Assembly: GCA_022885665.1 (NCBI GenBank)
Contig: JAGQDJ010000049.1
Span: forward strand, 310,502-374,501
Length of the DNA: 64,000 bases
Source of the DNA: Triops longicaudatus
Taxonomy: Eukaryota; Arthropoda; Branchiopoda; Notostraca; Triopsidae
Direction of reading: 5' to 3'
Both the position numbers and the translations under genes were made by a program. The notes below the pieces were generated by a model that was not told the origin of the DNA, did no database searches, and worked only from the letters and a program-made list of their open reading frames with translations. Positions 13,991 through 24,900 of the stretch are shown in pieces. How positions within the stretch are numbered: the first letter of the stretch is position 1; each line of letters begins with the position of its first letter.

Positions 13991-14627
13991 TTTTGGCTCC
14001 TGAGACGCCCTCAGGGCATAATTTCATATTCAAGCTCAGTTTTCTCGCTTATTTGAAGGGCTAGCGTAATAATTCTTACAGATTCGAAATCCTCTCGTCG
14101 AGGCTGACAATTTGCATTCCTTAATTTCCAAATTGCAGACATGTCGGTTAATTAGGTTACGTCAGAATAATCTTTGTAATTCCAATAAAATTAATAAGTG
14201 CGATATAAATTAGTACAACAAACTTTTATTGGCAGAATTAAAATTACTAACGTGGATTTGTCGCTGTCAAGCGCGACTAATTCGCTAGAAATTTTATTAC
14301 AAGCACTTTTCTTCTGAAAAAAAAAAAAATGTGGTGCTTTTTCACGCACCCCAATACACAAATACCTAATAGTATTTTTGAAAGTTTTGACGACCTCATA
14401 GCCGAAATCTTTTTATACATCTCGACTGGTCTGAAATAAAGTATTTTCACGATGAAAGAAGGTAAAATATAATAATCACGCGCAATTTTGGCATAAATGT
14501 TGTGTATCACGTTTTGATTCGCATTAACAAAAAACACACAATTTTACATTCTTAGAAATAATATAACGAGAGGCAATAAGACTACTTTAGGCAAGGGACA
14601 GAAATCATACACATTAACATGAATTAA
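13991..14627. other. Intergenic stretch, no gene recognised
   Basis: AT-rich with an A-run near 14319-14330. No conserved ORF on either strand. Confidence 0.4.
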
Positions 14628-14990
14628 TTACAAATTCCATCGGCGAATCACGTTGGGACCCAAAGTTTTCCATCCCTGCTGTGTCACCATTGCTTGCTCG
14701 AACCCTTCGCTATTCGCTAGAACACTTGCTCCAATATACGACGCATGATACCGATCCGGAGGTGCGTGAACCTTTATAAAAAAATGATAGTAATAAAATC
14801 GATAAATAAAAAGATATCGTCTCCTTTTACCTTAGGTTGAATGTTTGTTGGTGCGAAACGTTATAAATCGGATTCAAGTCTCGGTACAAATCCTGGACGC
14901 ATGCTCACCATCAATTACGAAAACACTCTTTCACGCGTGTTTCCTAATGTCAATTCCACTTTCCTAATGGCATAATTAGCATTATTTTTC
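14628..14990 (-). pseudogene. Broken actin-family (actin-related protein) C-terminal remnant
   Basis: Two consecutive minus-strand segments joined by an apparent intron resemble the end of the actin fold. The last exon, 14628-14771, encodes 47 residues plus stop, beginning VHAPPDRYHASYIGASVLA; this aligns by eye with the APPERKYSVWIGGSILA region of actins. The segment upstream, from about 14831 to 14990, reads SMRPGFVPRLESDL, like the GGTTMYPGIADRMQKEI region. It is interrupted by an in-frame TAA after ESDL and by a frameshift or stop before SMRPG, where a GG(T/S) motif is expected. A decayed gene copy is the simplest reading. Which Arp subfamily it came from cannot be told, and a mis-sequenced live gene is possible. 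Confidence 0.45.
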
Positions 14991-15059
14991 AATGTTTTTA
15001 TTCGTAGGCAAAAGTTACTTGGACAGTTTTCCAGAACGTGTTTGTGCGTTTTCAGGTGG

Positions 15060-15625
15060 GTAGTTTGTCTAAGTAGCCTTCGATGCTTGTATATTGTTCT
15101 CCAGAAGCGTCAAACGGAACAGGTGTCATAATTTTGTACAAGTAGTTCAGCAACGCTGTCTGAAAAGTAAAGTAAAATATTAGAATAAAATACTAAGAAT
15201 ATTAAACATGTGCAACGTAGGATGAAGCTCAACTTACAGGGTCTCATTTCTTCGTAATGGCTCTAGGACGCAGCAAATCGGGGTCAATTGTAACCAATTG
15301 CTTATGAATAGGTTCCACAGCCTCGTTAGTTTAGAAAAGCTTTCCAACATGTGACATGTTGCGGCTTTTAGGAATCGAATCGTTGGAGTTTTCAGTCACA
15401 AAAACCGGAGAGGCGAACTTCTTCTTCGATACTGGTTCGGCTGGTGCCACTGGCGATACTGTCACTACCGGCATCGCTCAATGGCTCCTTCAAGCTTCTA
15501 TTGCTGTTGGTATGCGTTGTCATTGCTCTTTCGATAGCTTCTTCGATTTGGATAGACTCAGATGGATTTCTTAGCACTTTCACGGACGAAAGCAACTTTT
15601 GTTCGATAACGAATCGTTTCTGCAC
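15060..15625 (-). pseudogene. Coding-like minus-strand remnants, family unknown
   Basis: A 35-codon open segment at about 15062-15166 follows an acceptor-like TTTTCAG and has coding-like composition, including KIMTPVPFDASGEQY. A second open stretch, 15392-15625, is Ser/Glu-rich. Both sit just upstream, in transcription sense, of the actin-like remnant and may belong to the same dead gene. I do not recognise either. Confidence 0.25.
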
Positions 15626-15896
15626 CGTACGAAGTAGTTATCTAAGAAAAAAGGTATTTAGTTACTATTTCACAAGGCTTGAGATACATAAAGCTCAGGC
15701 TTAATTTATGTCATGGAAATATAGAAAACCTATCGAAGAGAAATTTTGTACACGCACGCGAAAACTTTTGAAGGTTTGCTATTCACATTTAGCACTTAAT
15801 GGTCGACATTTTCAGAGAAGAGTGAGAAACAAATTTAAAAAGATTCCGAAAGCTTCAAGAAGCAAGACGTCAAACTGCTGTGTAGTAATAACACAT

Positions 15897-15898
<2 letters not shown>

Positions 15899-15950
<52 letters not shown>

Positions 15951-16147
15951 TAATGATGATGATAATAGTAGTAATAATAGTAACAGTACTAGTGATAAAA
16001 ATATTAATAACACATTTAATAATAATAATAATATTAATAATGATAGTAATCATATCAGTAAGTAATACGAAAAGCAATAGAGAAAGTAGAATGAAAAAAG
16101 TAGTAGTTATAGTAGTAGTAATAAAAATAATAATAATAATGATAGCA
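15899..16147. repeat. (AAT)n microsatellite, perfect then degenerate
   Basis: Roughly 52 bases of perfect TAA/AAT units (15899-15950) run into about 200 bases of imperfect AAT, GAT and AGT triplets. The poly-Ile and poly-Leu frames through it are artefacts. Confidence 0.95.
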
Positions 16148-16148
16148 A

Positions 16149-16335
16149 TAACTCATTTTCATGCCAATATACACAGTTTAATTGAAAAAATCGATAGTCA
16201 AAATCTAGATGATCCTATAATAATCGGGAGGAACCTATCTACAACAGCCCCTTCTCTTATATGAGGGGTCTCTCTTACATTCGGGCCTTCCGCAAAAACT
16301 CATTTTCACGCCAATATACAAATTTTAATTGAACA
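16149..16335. repeat. Two direct copies of a ~37-bp sequence
   Basis: The sequence AACTCATTTTCAYGCCAATA and its continuation to TTTAATTGAA occurs at about 16149-16185 and again at about 16297-16335 with few differences. The second copy directly precedes the fold-back element. Confidence 0.7.
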
Positions 16336-16356
16336 ATAAACATTTTATTAGAAGTT

Positions 16357-16660
16357 TTTTTACATTGAAATCATAAGAATCGGACTAGCCGTTTTGGAGC
16401 AATGATCCGCATGAGTTCCCCATGTTCGCCATATATCGCTCTAGCTTTTTTTTTTCTTTTAAAAGCAAGCAGGCAAGCAAGAAAGAAAGACAGAAAAAAA
16501 ATACTTATTGAAAGAAAAGATTTTTTCTTTCTGTCTTGCTTACTTTCTTTCCTGTTTGCTTTCTTTCCTTATTTCGCTAGAGCTGCAGCGCTCCTGGCGA
16601 ATAACATGAGGAACTCTTGCGGATCATAACCCTTAAACGGCTAGTTCGATTCTTCTGATT
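16357..16660. mobile_element. Long imperfect fold-back (inverted-repeat) element
   Basis: The left arm from about 16369 (AATCATAAGAATCGGACTAG, then ATGATCCGCATGAGTTCC) is mirrored in reverse complement by the right arm ending near 16660 (ATGATCCGCAAGAGTTCC, GAATCGAACTAGCC). The centre near 16460-16570 is a purine tract facing a pyrimidine tract that can also pair. Overall it forms a roughly 300-bp hairpin with no coding capacity, as expected of a fold-back or MITE element. Confidence 0.65.
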
Positions 16661-16989
16661 TTGGTCTAAAATTTTTTTTACAAATCTAGTGTGTGGTTTC
16701 AAAGAGCTTTTCTCCAAAAAGCCTTTTAAATGTTTTTGAATTAAGTTTAAATTTTGCTTATTTTTACTGAAACGAAAAATTGAAAACAATCTCTTCGTCA
16801 CCACACGCTAGGTTTTTTCTGGGGGATAATTGTTTACGCTAAAATTATAACAGTTGGACAAGCTATTTTGAGAGTTATGCTTTGCAAAGTTTTTGTAAAC
16901 AAACAGAGAGGTATTAGCAAAACTAATGGAGCTTGGTGTACCACCAATGGAGTTAAGGAACTGAAATGCATAACGTGGGTCAGAAGCCA

Positions 16990-17450
16990 TTGGTTTTAGA
17001 AAATCATCAATACATTTAAAAACTTACGGTATTCACGTCCACCCGGGTTCAGGGTCACTTGTACCTGGTAAGCTGTCAACAAGATTTGGCCACTTGCTTG
17101 ACCATTTGCCACCAGACATTCGGGACCAGGAACTGGATACCAAGCCAAACATTTTGCACAAACAAATTTCCGTATAGCACCGATAAGATTAGCTCATGTC
17201 ACTTAGAATAACTGAAATCCTATAAAGAACAATAAAATCGTCAGGAACATCGTGCAATTAAGAACGGGTTTAAATATACAAATGGAATGGAAACACGCAC
17301 CTACTTGGCAGTTTGTTTTGGACTGTATTCCTGTTGAGATCTTAGATACTGATGGGAAAACTGACTTTTTCATCCCACGTCACAAATTTGCCTTTCGATG
17401 AGGTGGCCCACAACACCTCTACTTTAGAGGCTGTCATGGCTTACAACCCA
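16990..17450 (-). pseudogene. Coding-like remnants, possibly from a C2-domain protein
   Basis: Two minus-strand open segments look coding. One at about 17320-17430 includes KVEVLWATSSKGKFVTWDEK and then meets an in-frame TAA. The next, at about 17030-17190, includes AKCLAWYPVPGPECLVANGQ and GQILLTAYQVQV and ends near a GTAAGT donor. The phrasing faintly recalls C2 domains of ferlin-like proteins, but this is a guess. The stop and the lack of a consistent splice phase downstream argue for a decayed gene. Confidence 0.25.
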
Positions 17451-18046
17451 GGGTTAGCAATGAAACGTATTGTATTATTTAACGCGTACACAGGATGTTT
17501 TGCTTCTTAAGCCGAACCTAAGCATTCCGTAGTCAACTAGCGGCGACAAGACTAAATTGGCGCCACGTTCAAATCTGTTGTGCTCTCACGGTTCTGGTTA
17601 AAACGGCCAGCCCGGGTACCAAAACTTGGATACCCACATAAAACGCCACCGTACATGATTGGCTGGAAATTCTTTTTTTGGATTACATTGATATTTTAAA
17701 TTAAAATTTCATTCGCATTTTGTGGTTTCAAAGATGGCTAACCAAGGAGACAGTACAAGCGTCCTTATCATTGGCATTTACTTTCTTGATTACTAAAATT
17801 GTTATCATCACGTCACTCTCAAGATCGGTATCTTTCTCCTGCGGAAAAGTGGCTGCAGACCATTGAAATTTCTTTGTGTGCCCATACGATTCTTAAGAGG
17901 AACTAAAGCACGCAACTATTTGATTAATCATAACACATTTTTCTGCTAAAGCATTTTTGTGCCCTTTTGTATTATTTTTGCAAACTTTAACGAGAAACAA
18001 TAACAACAGGCCAAATCGATGTCCTTTTTACGAATTGAGAGAGAAG
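17451..18046. other. Intergenic stretch, no gene recognised
   Basis: 3' side of the first cuticle-like gene. No conserved ORF or repeat is seen. Confidence 0.4.
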
Positions 18047-18497
18047 TTACCAGCCACCATATACTTTGGAATAGGAATAGCCAGTGGGATATACTGCAGC
18101 GGGGACGTGCTTGTATCCAGCGGGGGCGTAGGCGTATGGGCTAGAGGCAGCGACGACTTTCACAGACGGCGCGTACTTGACGTAAGGTTGAGCGGCATGG
18201 ACAGCGGTGTAAGGGGCGGGGACCACTGCAGGGGCAGCACCGTAGGCATACGGGATGGCAGCATAAGTATACGGAGATACGAGCTTGCTGTCGTAATATC
18301 CAGAATAGTAAGGAGCTGAGTAGAGCAAGGCGGCACCTTCTTCGGTTTTCTGGTCTTCAGAAGGCGCGACTTCGGCAGTGGGGGCAGCCAAAGCGGCAGA
18401 GACGGCCAAAAGAGCGAAGAAAACCTGAAACGAAAATCGAAATTTTTGTTCAGTTTGATTGCGCTGCGAAATTAAGTATTACTTGGGATTTAGACAT
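18047..18497 (-). CDS. Secreted Tyr/Ala/Pro-rich cuticle-like protein, copy 1
   Basis: Two coding exons: 18483-18497 (five codons, MSKSQ) and 18047-18424, giving 130 aa. The N-terminus reads MSKSQVFFALLAVSAALA, a typical signal peptide with likely cleavage after the final Ala. The mature chain starts with a short acidic segment (APTAEVAPSEDQKTEEG) and continues as low-complexity Tyr-, Ala-, Pro- and Val-rich sequence with YAYAPAGYKH- and AAPAVVPAPY-type motifs, ending YGGW. There is no Rebers-Riddiford chitin-binding motif, so it is a cuticle-like structural protein by composition and context only. The splice after codon 5 of the signal peptide is a typical layout for arthropod cuticle genes. 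It is a close paralogue of 19986-20429. Confidence 0.85.
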
Positions 18498-18576
18498 GGT
18501 TTACGAAATGGATCGAGTTCTTCTCAGTTGGAAGCTTTGAAGAGGAAGTGACGATTTGTCCGAAACTCTGTGGACG

Positions 18577-18623
18577 TTTTATAGGCATTTTTCTTAACCT
18601 TGACTTCCCACAGTCGTGCAACC
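18577..18623 (-). promoter_or_regulatory. TATA box and upstream element of cuticle-like copy 1
   Basis: TATAAAA lies at 18577-18583 on the minus strand, about 80 bp upstream of the ATG. A 15-base element, CACAGTCGTGCAACC on the plus strand, at 18609-18623 is identical to one in the same relative place upstream of the second copy. Confidence 0.75.
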
Positions 18624-19985
18624 AAATCGTAGGGCGTTTCCTGAGGTTTGTACTTCTACTCTGTAGAATTGTAGTCCAGATCCCGGATTCCTAATAACAG
18701 CTGTTGGAGCGTATCAAGAACAATTTCTTTATTTTTTTTTCTTAAAAATGTTCATTTCCTCCTTAGTGGAACGAAATCCCTTTCATGGTGGCTAAATGTA
18801 CAAAAGATTTGATCGTCAATTTTTCAACGACTGTGCCTTACAAGCTATCCGTATTAGGTCGCTGCACTGACAAGATACATTTTTATTTCAAATGTAGTGA
18901 ACACATTTGTGAATTAAAGTCACCAACTGTTTCATAGAGATATCAAAATACTAATATCAGTATATAAAATACAAAAATATTATATAAGAACATTTATTAT
19001 TTAAACGTGTTGGTCATAAAAGTGTTGAAAATATACTGGAAAACAAAGTTACGAACACATTTTGCAGTTGATTGTAGATGTAAGAAAAAGCAGGATGTTA
19101 TTACGATTAGATAACCCGTGAAGGAGCCTTGTTACCAAATTTTCGTGATTAGTAGTTAGGAACTGTGTGCAAGAAAAATCTATCCTGATATATTCGTACG
19201 CATTACAAACCATGATAGGCTTCACCTCATAACTCGTTTAAAAGCAAAAGTAGTGACTTGAAACATATGAAATACATTAGGTGATTTAACGTCGAACATC
19301 GAAAGCAGGGAGAAAAGATACCGCAAACGTCATTGCCATTGTAACTACATCGAACTTCTTTGTACTGCATGGCTTTCTTCGAAAATCATGTATTGTGTAG
19401 ATATTAATAAACAATTCAAAATAATTATGTGAAAATAGATGTTCCTCAAACAAGTTGGTCAACTTTAATTCTGCAGGTGTATAACAGTGTTTATAGGCGT
19501 TTGGTCTTCATAAATACCACGATACGTAAGATACTTTCAGGCTCGAAACATGCTTCTCAATTGTGCGGATACATATGATCATATTTTTTTTTTTTTTATC
19601 GCAAGTAGACTTCGAATAACTTTACATTCATTTTTTAGAGTTTCGGCTGACGCAGTGACTTCATTTTTGCCCGACCTTTTCTGTGGGTAATATATCTATG
19701 CGTAGATTCCTAGCCACCTTTCTTACATGAAATGTGCGATGAAAGCCTGAATTGTACCATAGTTAACGCTATTGTGCAGATTTTACTTTAAGTTGTACCA
19801 TCACATCTCCTGTATGAGTAAATCTGATGACAATAGAAATAAATTCACCAAACAGCTAAGTTAATTTTCGAAAGAAACGTTTACTTTTTCATGATTTTAA
19901 CAATGCCAAATGTTTAACATGTAACGAGCGATATGTCGGGAATGTGGCGCAAAGGTGGATAACACGAGCTGGTTTAGGTACTGCA
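18624..19985. other. Spacer between the two cuticle-like genes
   Basis: About 1.36 kb of AT-rich DNA with a T-run near 19586-19598. No ORF or RNA gene is recognised. Confidence 0.45.
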
Positions 19986-20429
19986 TTACCAGCCACCGTA
20001 CGCTTTGGAGTAGGGGTAGCCAGTAGTGTGATACACTGTAGCAGGAGCGTACTTGTAGTCAATTGGGGTGTAATCATATGCGGTGGGAGCAGCGACGACT
20101 TTGACAGTGGGAGTGTAGTACTTCCCGTAAGAAGCGGGTACTACTGCTGGGGCAGCACCATAGGCGTACGGTGAAGCAGCATATGTGTAAGGAGACACGA
20201 GTTTACTGTCGTAGTATCCAGAATAGTAAGGAGCTGAGTAGAGCAAGGCGGCACCTTCTTCGGTTTTCTGGTCTTCAGAAGGCGCGACTTCGGCAGTGGG
20301 AGCAGCCAAAGCGGCGGAGACGGCCAAAAGAGCGAAGAAAACCTGTGATCAAAACATTGTATTATTTTTGGGATATTCTCTCGTAAATATTTCTGAAAGA
20401 AATTGAGACCTTACCTGGAACTTGGCCAT
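19986..20429 (-). CDS. Secreted Tyr/Ala/Pro-rich cuticle-like protein, copy 2
   Basis: Two coding exons: 20415-20429 (MAKFQ) and 19986-20342, giving 123 aa. The signal peptide (MAKFQVFFALLAVSAALA) and the following acidic segment through about residue 60 are almost identical to copy 1, while the C-terminal Tyr-rich half has diverged, with a shorter middle and an ending of YSKAYGGW. This pattern fits tandem duplication with relaxed constraint, or conversion, in the 5' half. The gene structure and promoter match copy 1, so the two are probably co-expressed, perhaps during cuticle deposition. Function is inferred from composition only. Confidence 0.85.
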
Positions 20430-20502
20430 GTTGAATGAATTATGTTATTGGAGTTAGAAGCTTCGAGGAGCAACTGATGACCAAACCATCACTTCGAAGT
20501 GG

Positions 20503-20549
20503 TTTTATAGGCAATATTCGTCACCTTGACTCGTCACAGTCGTGCAACC
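20503..20549 (-). promoter_or_regulatory. TATA box and upstream element of cuticle-like copy 2
   Basis: TATAAAA on the minus strand at 20503-20509, about 74 bp upstream of the ATG, with CACAGTCGTGCAACC (plus-strand reading) at 20535-20549. The TATA-to-element spacing (25 bp) is the same as in copy 1. Confidence 0.75.
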
Positions 20550-20768
20550 CCAAACTGGGCGTTTTCGATTGTTATATTCTTGTTAGTTTCCCACTGTGTA
20601 TTTTCGTCTCAGAAGCTGGAACTTTAGAGTGCAATTCTTCAACCATAACGATGACGGCATACTTTTATCCATAAAAAAAAAAAATACTTTGTTAGTTCCT
20701 TGTTTTGTGCTGTGGTGCAAAATCATATAACAACGGAAAGTTTCAGCCAGTTTACAAGGTGCTTATTA

Positions 20769-20808
20769 CATGCGGAACAGTAATATCAGAATATTACTGT
20801 TCCGCATG
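20769..20808. repeat. Perfect 18-bp inverted repeat with a 4-base loop
   Basis: The arm CATGCGGAACAGTAATAT at 20769-20786 is followed by CAGA and then by its exact reverse complement at 20791-20808. No T-run or coding context explains it. Confidence 0.95.
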
Positions 20809-21042
20809 GACTCTCAACGTTGTTTAGCCTTTCTATTTACATTACAGCGGTTCAAAACGCGTTACACAGCACTCAATCAGGCTTGCTTATGAAACGATTT
20901 TTGTTATCAAGCAGCGCTACCTCATGAAAAAGATAGTTTTTCGTTAGGAAGAAGAACGTGTGGCTGTTCCGTAAGAGCATTGCTGCCACCTTTTTTAACA
21001 GCTCTAGCAACCCTATATAGTAAAATGATTAAACAAAAATTA

Positions 21043-21071
21043 TCTAACCTAATTAAACCTAACCTAACCTA
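21043..21071. repeat. Short interstitial telomere-like (CCTAA) units
   Basis: The sequence contains three near-consecutive copies of CCTAA plus one offset copy (CTAACCTAATTAAACCTAAC followed by CTAACCTA). The unit is the complement of the TTAGG repeat typical of arthropod telomeres. It is short enough to be coincidence. Confidence 0.4.
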
Positions 21072-21939
21072 CGGTACACTTGCCCTCGGAAATGGCTACT
21101 AAGATTTGCCCCCCCCCCCCACGCCGCAAACAACTCAGTCGTTTACGAGCCCTCGTCATGTGTGGAAGATACGTAGGTGCAGTGAAGAGTTGTTCGACCG
21201 ATTTTCGCTTGTTGACGTTTGCGTACGTAATGAGTAAAAATTGTTGGCTTTTAAGGTAAGCAATTAGCCATTGTTTGTGTCCAATCCAAAGCCATCCATA
21301 ACAAAGACATGACCAGAAAAATTCAGTTGTCGTACGCACAAATCGTGTGGACTTATTCCCGGGCTGTTCATGATTCGAAACGTCGTTGAGCAATGCGTTC
21401 ATAATTTTCAACTTACCGCTAACTGCAGGCCTATGTTTACCTTCTCCTAAATTCGTCAAGGATACTATATGAATGGTATTTCACGCAAGGAAATACATAA
21501 GAATGAAACTTTTGTTACAAAATAGCCCAAACAAAGCTTTTGTATGTTTGTTAAAGACATACATACACATACTTTTACAAACTACAAAACATGATTCACC
21601 TTAACAAGATGTAGTTGCAGGAACCTCAGGAATTTATCCCCCGTTTGTGAACACCCTCGCCGAAGAACCCACCACCTTCCCAGCTTTTTAACAAGAGACG
21701 CTCAGAATGAAATATAAAATATAAAACAGCAAACTAAGAAAAAAAACATCCTTGGCAGTGTACAAATTTCAAAAACATTCCCTTCTTCCCTATTTATAAA
21801 AAAACATTGCTATGGTACAAATGAGACCGTTGGGGAGTGGACAAATTAGTATCATCTCTTCCATGTTTACTGTCCTTTTACATAAAAACACACAACCATA
21901 AAGTGCTATGTCAAGGCGGATCGGGAAACAGACGCACGT

Positions 21940-24900
21940 TCACTTCACTACCATGATTTTGTGAATATGACGCATGTGTTTTTGTAAATGCGCCTTTTGC
22001 CGGAAAGCCCAGGAACACAATTCGCACTTGAAAGGTTTCGTGCCAGTATGAATCATTGCATGGACGGCCAAATTGGAGGACGACGTGAACATTTTCCGAC
22101 ATTGTGGGCAACTGTAGCCTTCTTTGCCTTCTTTACCATTGCGTTTTCCCGTAGTTGAACCACAATTGTTGTTGCCGTTGCCGGTTACCAATGACGCTGG
22201 CGAGTAACTCCGCCCGTTCAGGGCTAAAGCAGACGATTGTTGTTGGTTTGGTGCCGAGTTCTCCGTCTGCTGAGTTGCTGCTACTTCAAGAGAACGCTGG
22301 TGATACGCGGCATACATTGTTGGCGACAAATCGGACGAAGTATCGGTAGACAAAGTTTCTTGAAAAGTGGTTTCCACATACTCAGGAGAATGAGGAAACT
22401 CTTCACGGTCACGGGTATAAGCGGGAGGCTGTGTGTGAATATTATTGCCAGTTGATCCTGAAAAAAAAAATACAAATGAGATACTGTTGCAGAAATCATT
22501 ACAATACAATTTACACAATATATAATAAGTAAAATGGAATCAAACAAGAAAAAGAGAGAACTCAAGACAGTCTACCTGTCAGATCAAAATTGTTCGGAAT
22601 CAAGTTAGGGAAGAGATCGTAAAGGGCAAACTGGTCGAAAAAGAACGACATGTTTTTTTTAAAAAAAATATAAATAAATTAAATTGACAAGCGTTTACGA
22701 AAAAGTTGCTCCGATTTCTCCTCAATGATAAAAGCACCCCAAAATACCTCCTTATATACCCTAGTCTCTTTCACCCCGTTTCGCATCATACGCAAGAACG
22801 CAGTACAGGTCTTCAGTTGGGTCACGTGCTTCCTTTCACCTTTAATTACTAAGAATGTCATAATCACGGATACGATTAAAGTCTGCTTCGAACACTGGAC
22901 TCGAAAAAGAGAGAATGGATAACGATTGCAAAAATTCCACGAAAAGCGCGCAAATATAAATCTCAAGCTTTCTGCTGAAACACTACTAACCAACGCCCAC
23001 ATTTTAGAATGCATAACTGATTCATAAATTTTTCATATAAAATATATCTGCCTAATGTGACGACAATTTTTTTTTCTGGATGGTGCATTTATGCAAATTT
23101 CACTCGAAATAGTATATTATTGGTTAGAAGCAAACTTTTATTGCGCTTGAATAAATGCCTTCATAGTACAGGTACTCACCATTAGGTTCTCCTTCAAGAT
23201 GATGAGACGGGAGAACAATATAGGATTGCTGTACTAAGCTGTCTTGTAAGAGGGCGTCTAGGTAAGTCCTCCGCGGGTCTACGCCATTGTTGTTGCCATT
23301 TACCGCTGCAGTTGAGTTTAAGCTGGGAGGTAAGAGGAGCATCTTGTCGGCAGCCATGAGTCGCAAGTTGACACTGTCTGCTAAAGTTGTTCCGTGGTGA
23401 CAAACATGTCGGGTACCGGGAGGCGATGAATATTTGTCCCAGACTTCGCCACATTTGGGACATCCCCGTTCGCTTTTCTTGTCCTTGATGCTTAAATCAA
23501 TCTCGCGATCGGAGTCAACATCCAAATGAACATCAACTCCAACGTCGTAGTCTGAATCCGAGTCTCGGCCTCGGCTGTGACTCCGGCTTCGGCTACGACT
23601 CCGGCTACTCTTACGAGACTGGCGTGGTTTCCATCGTAGATGAGGATGTTCGCTGCGAGAATGATTCTGGTTGATGGTAACGGGCGCCAAATTTAACGAA
23701 AATGGGTAATTTCGGAACTGATGGTAAGGAAAGTAGTGCAAGGCATCGCGGTCGCGGGTCTTTCTCAATTTTGTGGACAAGGACGTAGTTGTGGTGATGG
23801 GCGTGGAGGAATGGACGAGACGGGCCAAAGAACCCAAAGGCAAAGTCGGTAAGGACGGGTCTTCTGAGCGAGAACGTATACGCACCGGTTCGGGACGCAA
23901 ATCACGGGCAACACGAATCTAACACGTAACAAAATGCGTTAAGTAAATTCTTATACAGTTCATTTTTTTAAATATTTCTGCAAAACATATTATACGAATT
24001 AAAAGTAAAATAAATAAAGCCCTTCGAAATTCGCGAAAATAAAAGTGTATCGATAAGCCATCACTAGGTGGCCCTAGTTTACATAAGTTTCTCTACCATG
24101 GTATTATGGTACCGGTACTAATAATAAAATAAAAAAAAAACACTTACCTCAGGCTTGGCTAAATCCATGGGCTCTTCGGAATCATGTGTTGCGAGATCCT
24201 TTTCATGAAACTCATCTTCATCGGCCTTTTCTTGTTTGACGACATCAAGCATACTACTACTCGACCTGGGTAAAGGTGTCGTGCTGATCGTGTCTTCGCA
24301 GTCATTGGAGTTCGTGTCCGAAACTTGTTCTGTCGCTGAGTCCGAATGAGGTGGAGAAGGTGGGATATCCGAACGAACAGCGGCTGAGTCGCCACTCACA
24401 CCTGGAAAGAATCACCAATTTATTTATTTCTATCCTAATAATTTCCATAAGTGAACTATTTTCACCGGAGATGAGAAAGTCACTTATGTAAATGTCAAGA
24501 ACTTTCGCGTGACACAAATGGTCTACGTCTCCAAACAAAAAAGCAAACGAGTTTCTTTCTTTGCTATTACCTGCGATGCAGAGCAACGCAGCTAACTCTA
24601 GCAATGCCGCAGTTCTCCTCGGCGGCAAGATAACTTCTCCTTGATAAATAAACTGCAACAATAAGTGCATATCTTCAGCTTTCACTTCCGGTAAAAGGAT
24701 CGTCGTATCAGCTCCTTCAGCATCCGCCAATAGCGCAGCCAACATCGGACTCATACTCGCTAACACCAGTCTACAAAATACAAGAATATTCTCCATTATG
24801 AAACTGACCATAAAATCCATTTCGCTAACGTACTTGCATGATAAATAGTTCGATATTTAAGCTTATTAATTGTTATTTTCTATTTTACCTATGTGCTACC

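Larger units (their letters stand above)
20550..21939. other. Intergenic stretch with small repeats
   Basis: No gene is recognised. It contains the 18-bp perfect hairpin at 20769-20808, telomere-like units near 21043-21071 and a C-run near 21109-21121. The 3' UTR of the zinc-finger gene lies below 21940. Confidence 0.45.

Noticed and set aside
15708..16264. Poly-Ile and poly-Leu open frames
   Set aside because: Translation of the AAT microsatellite; not coding.
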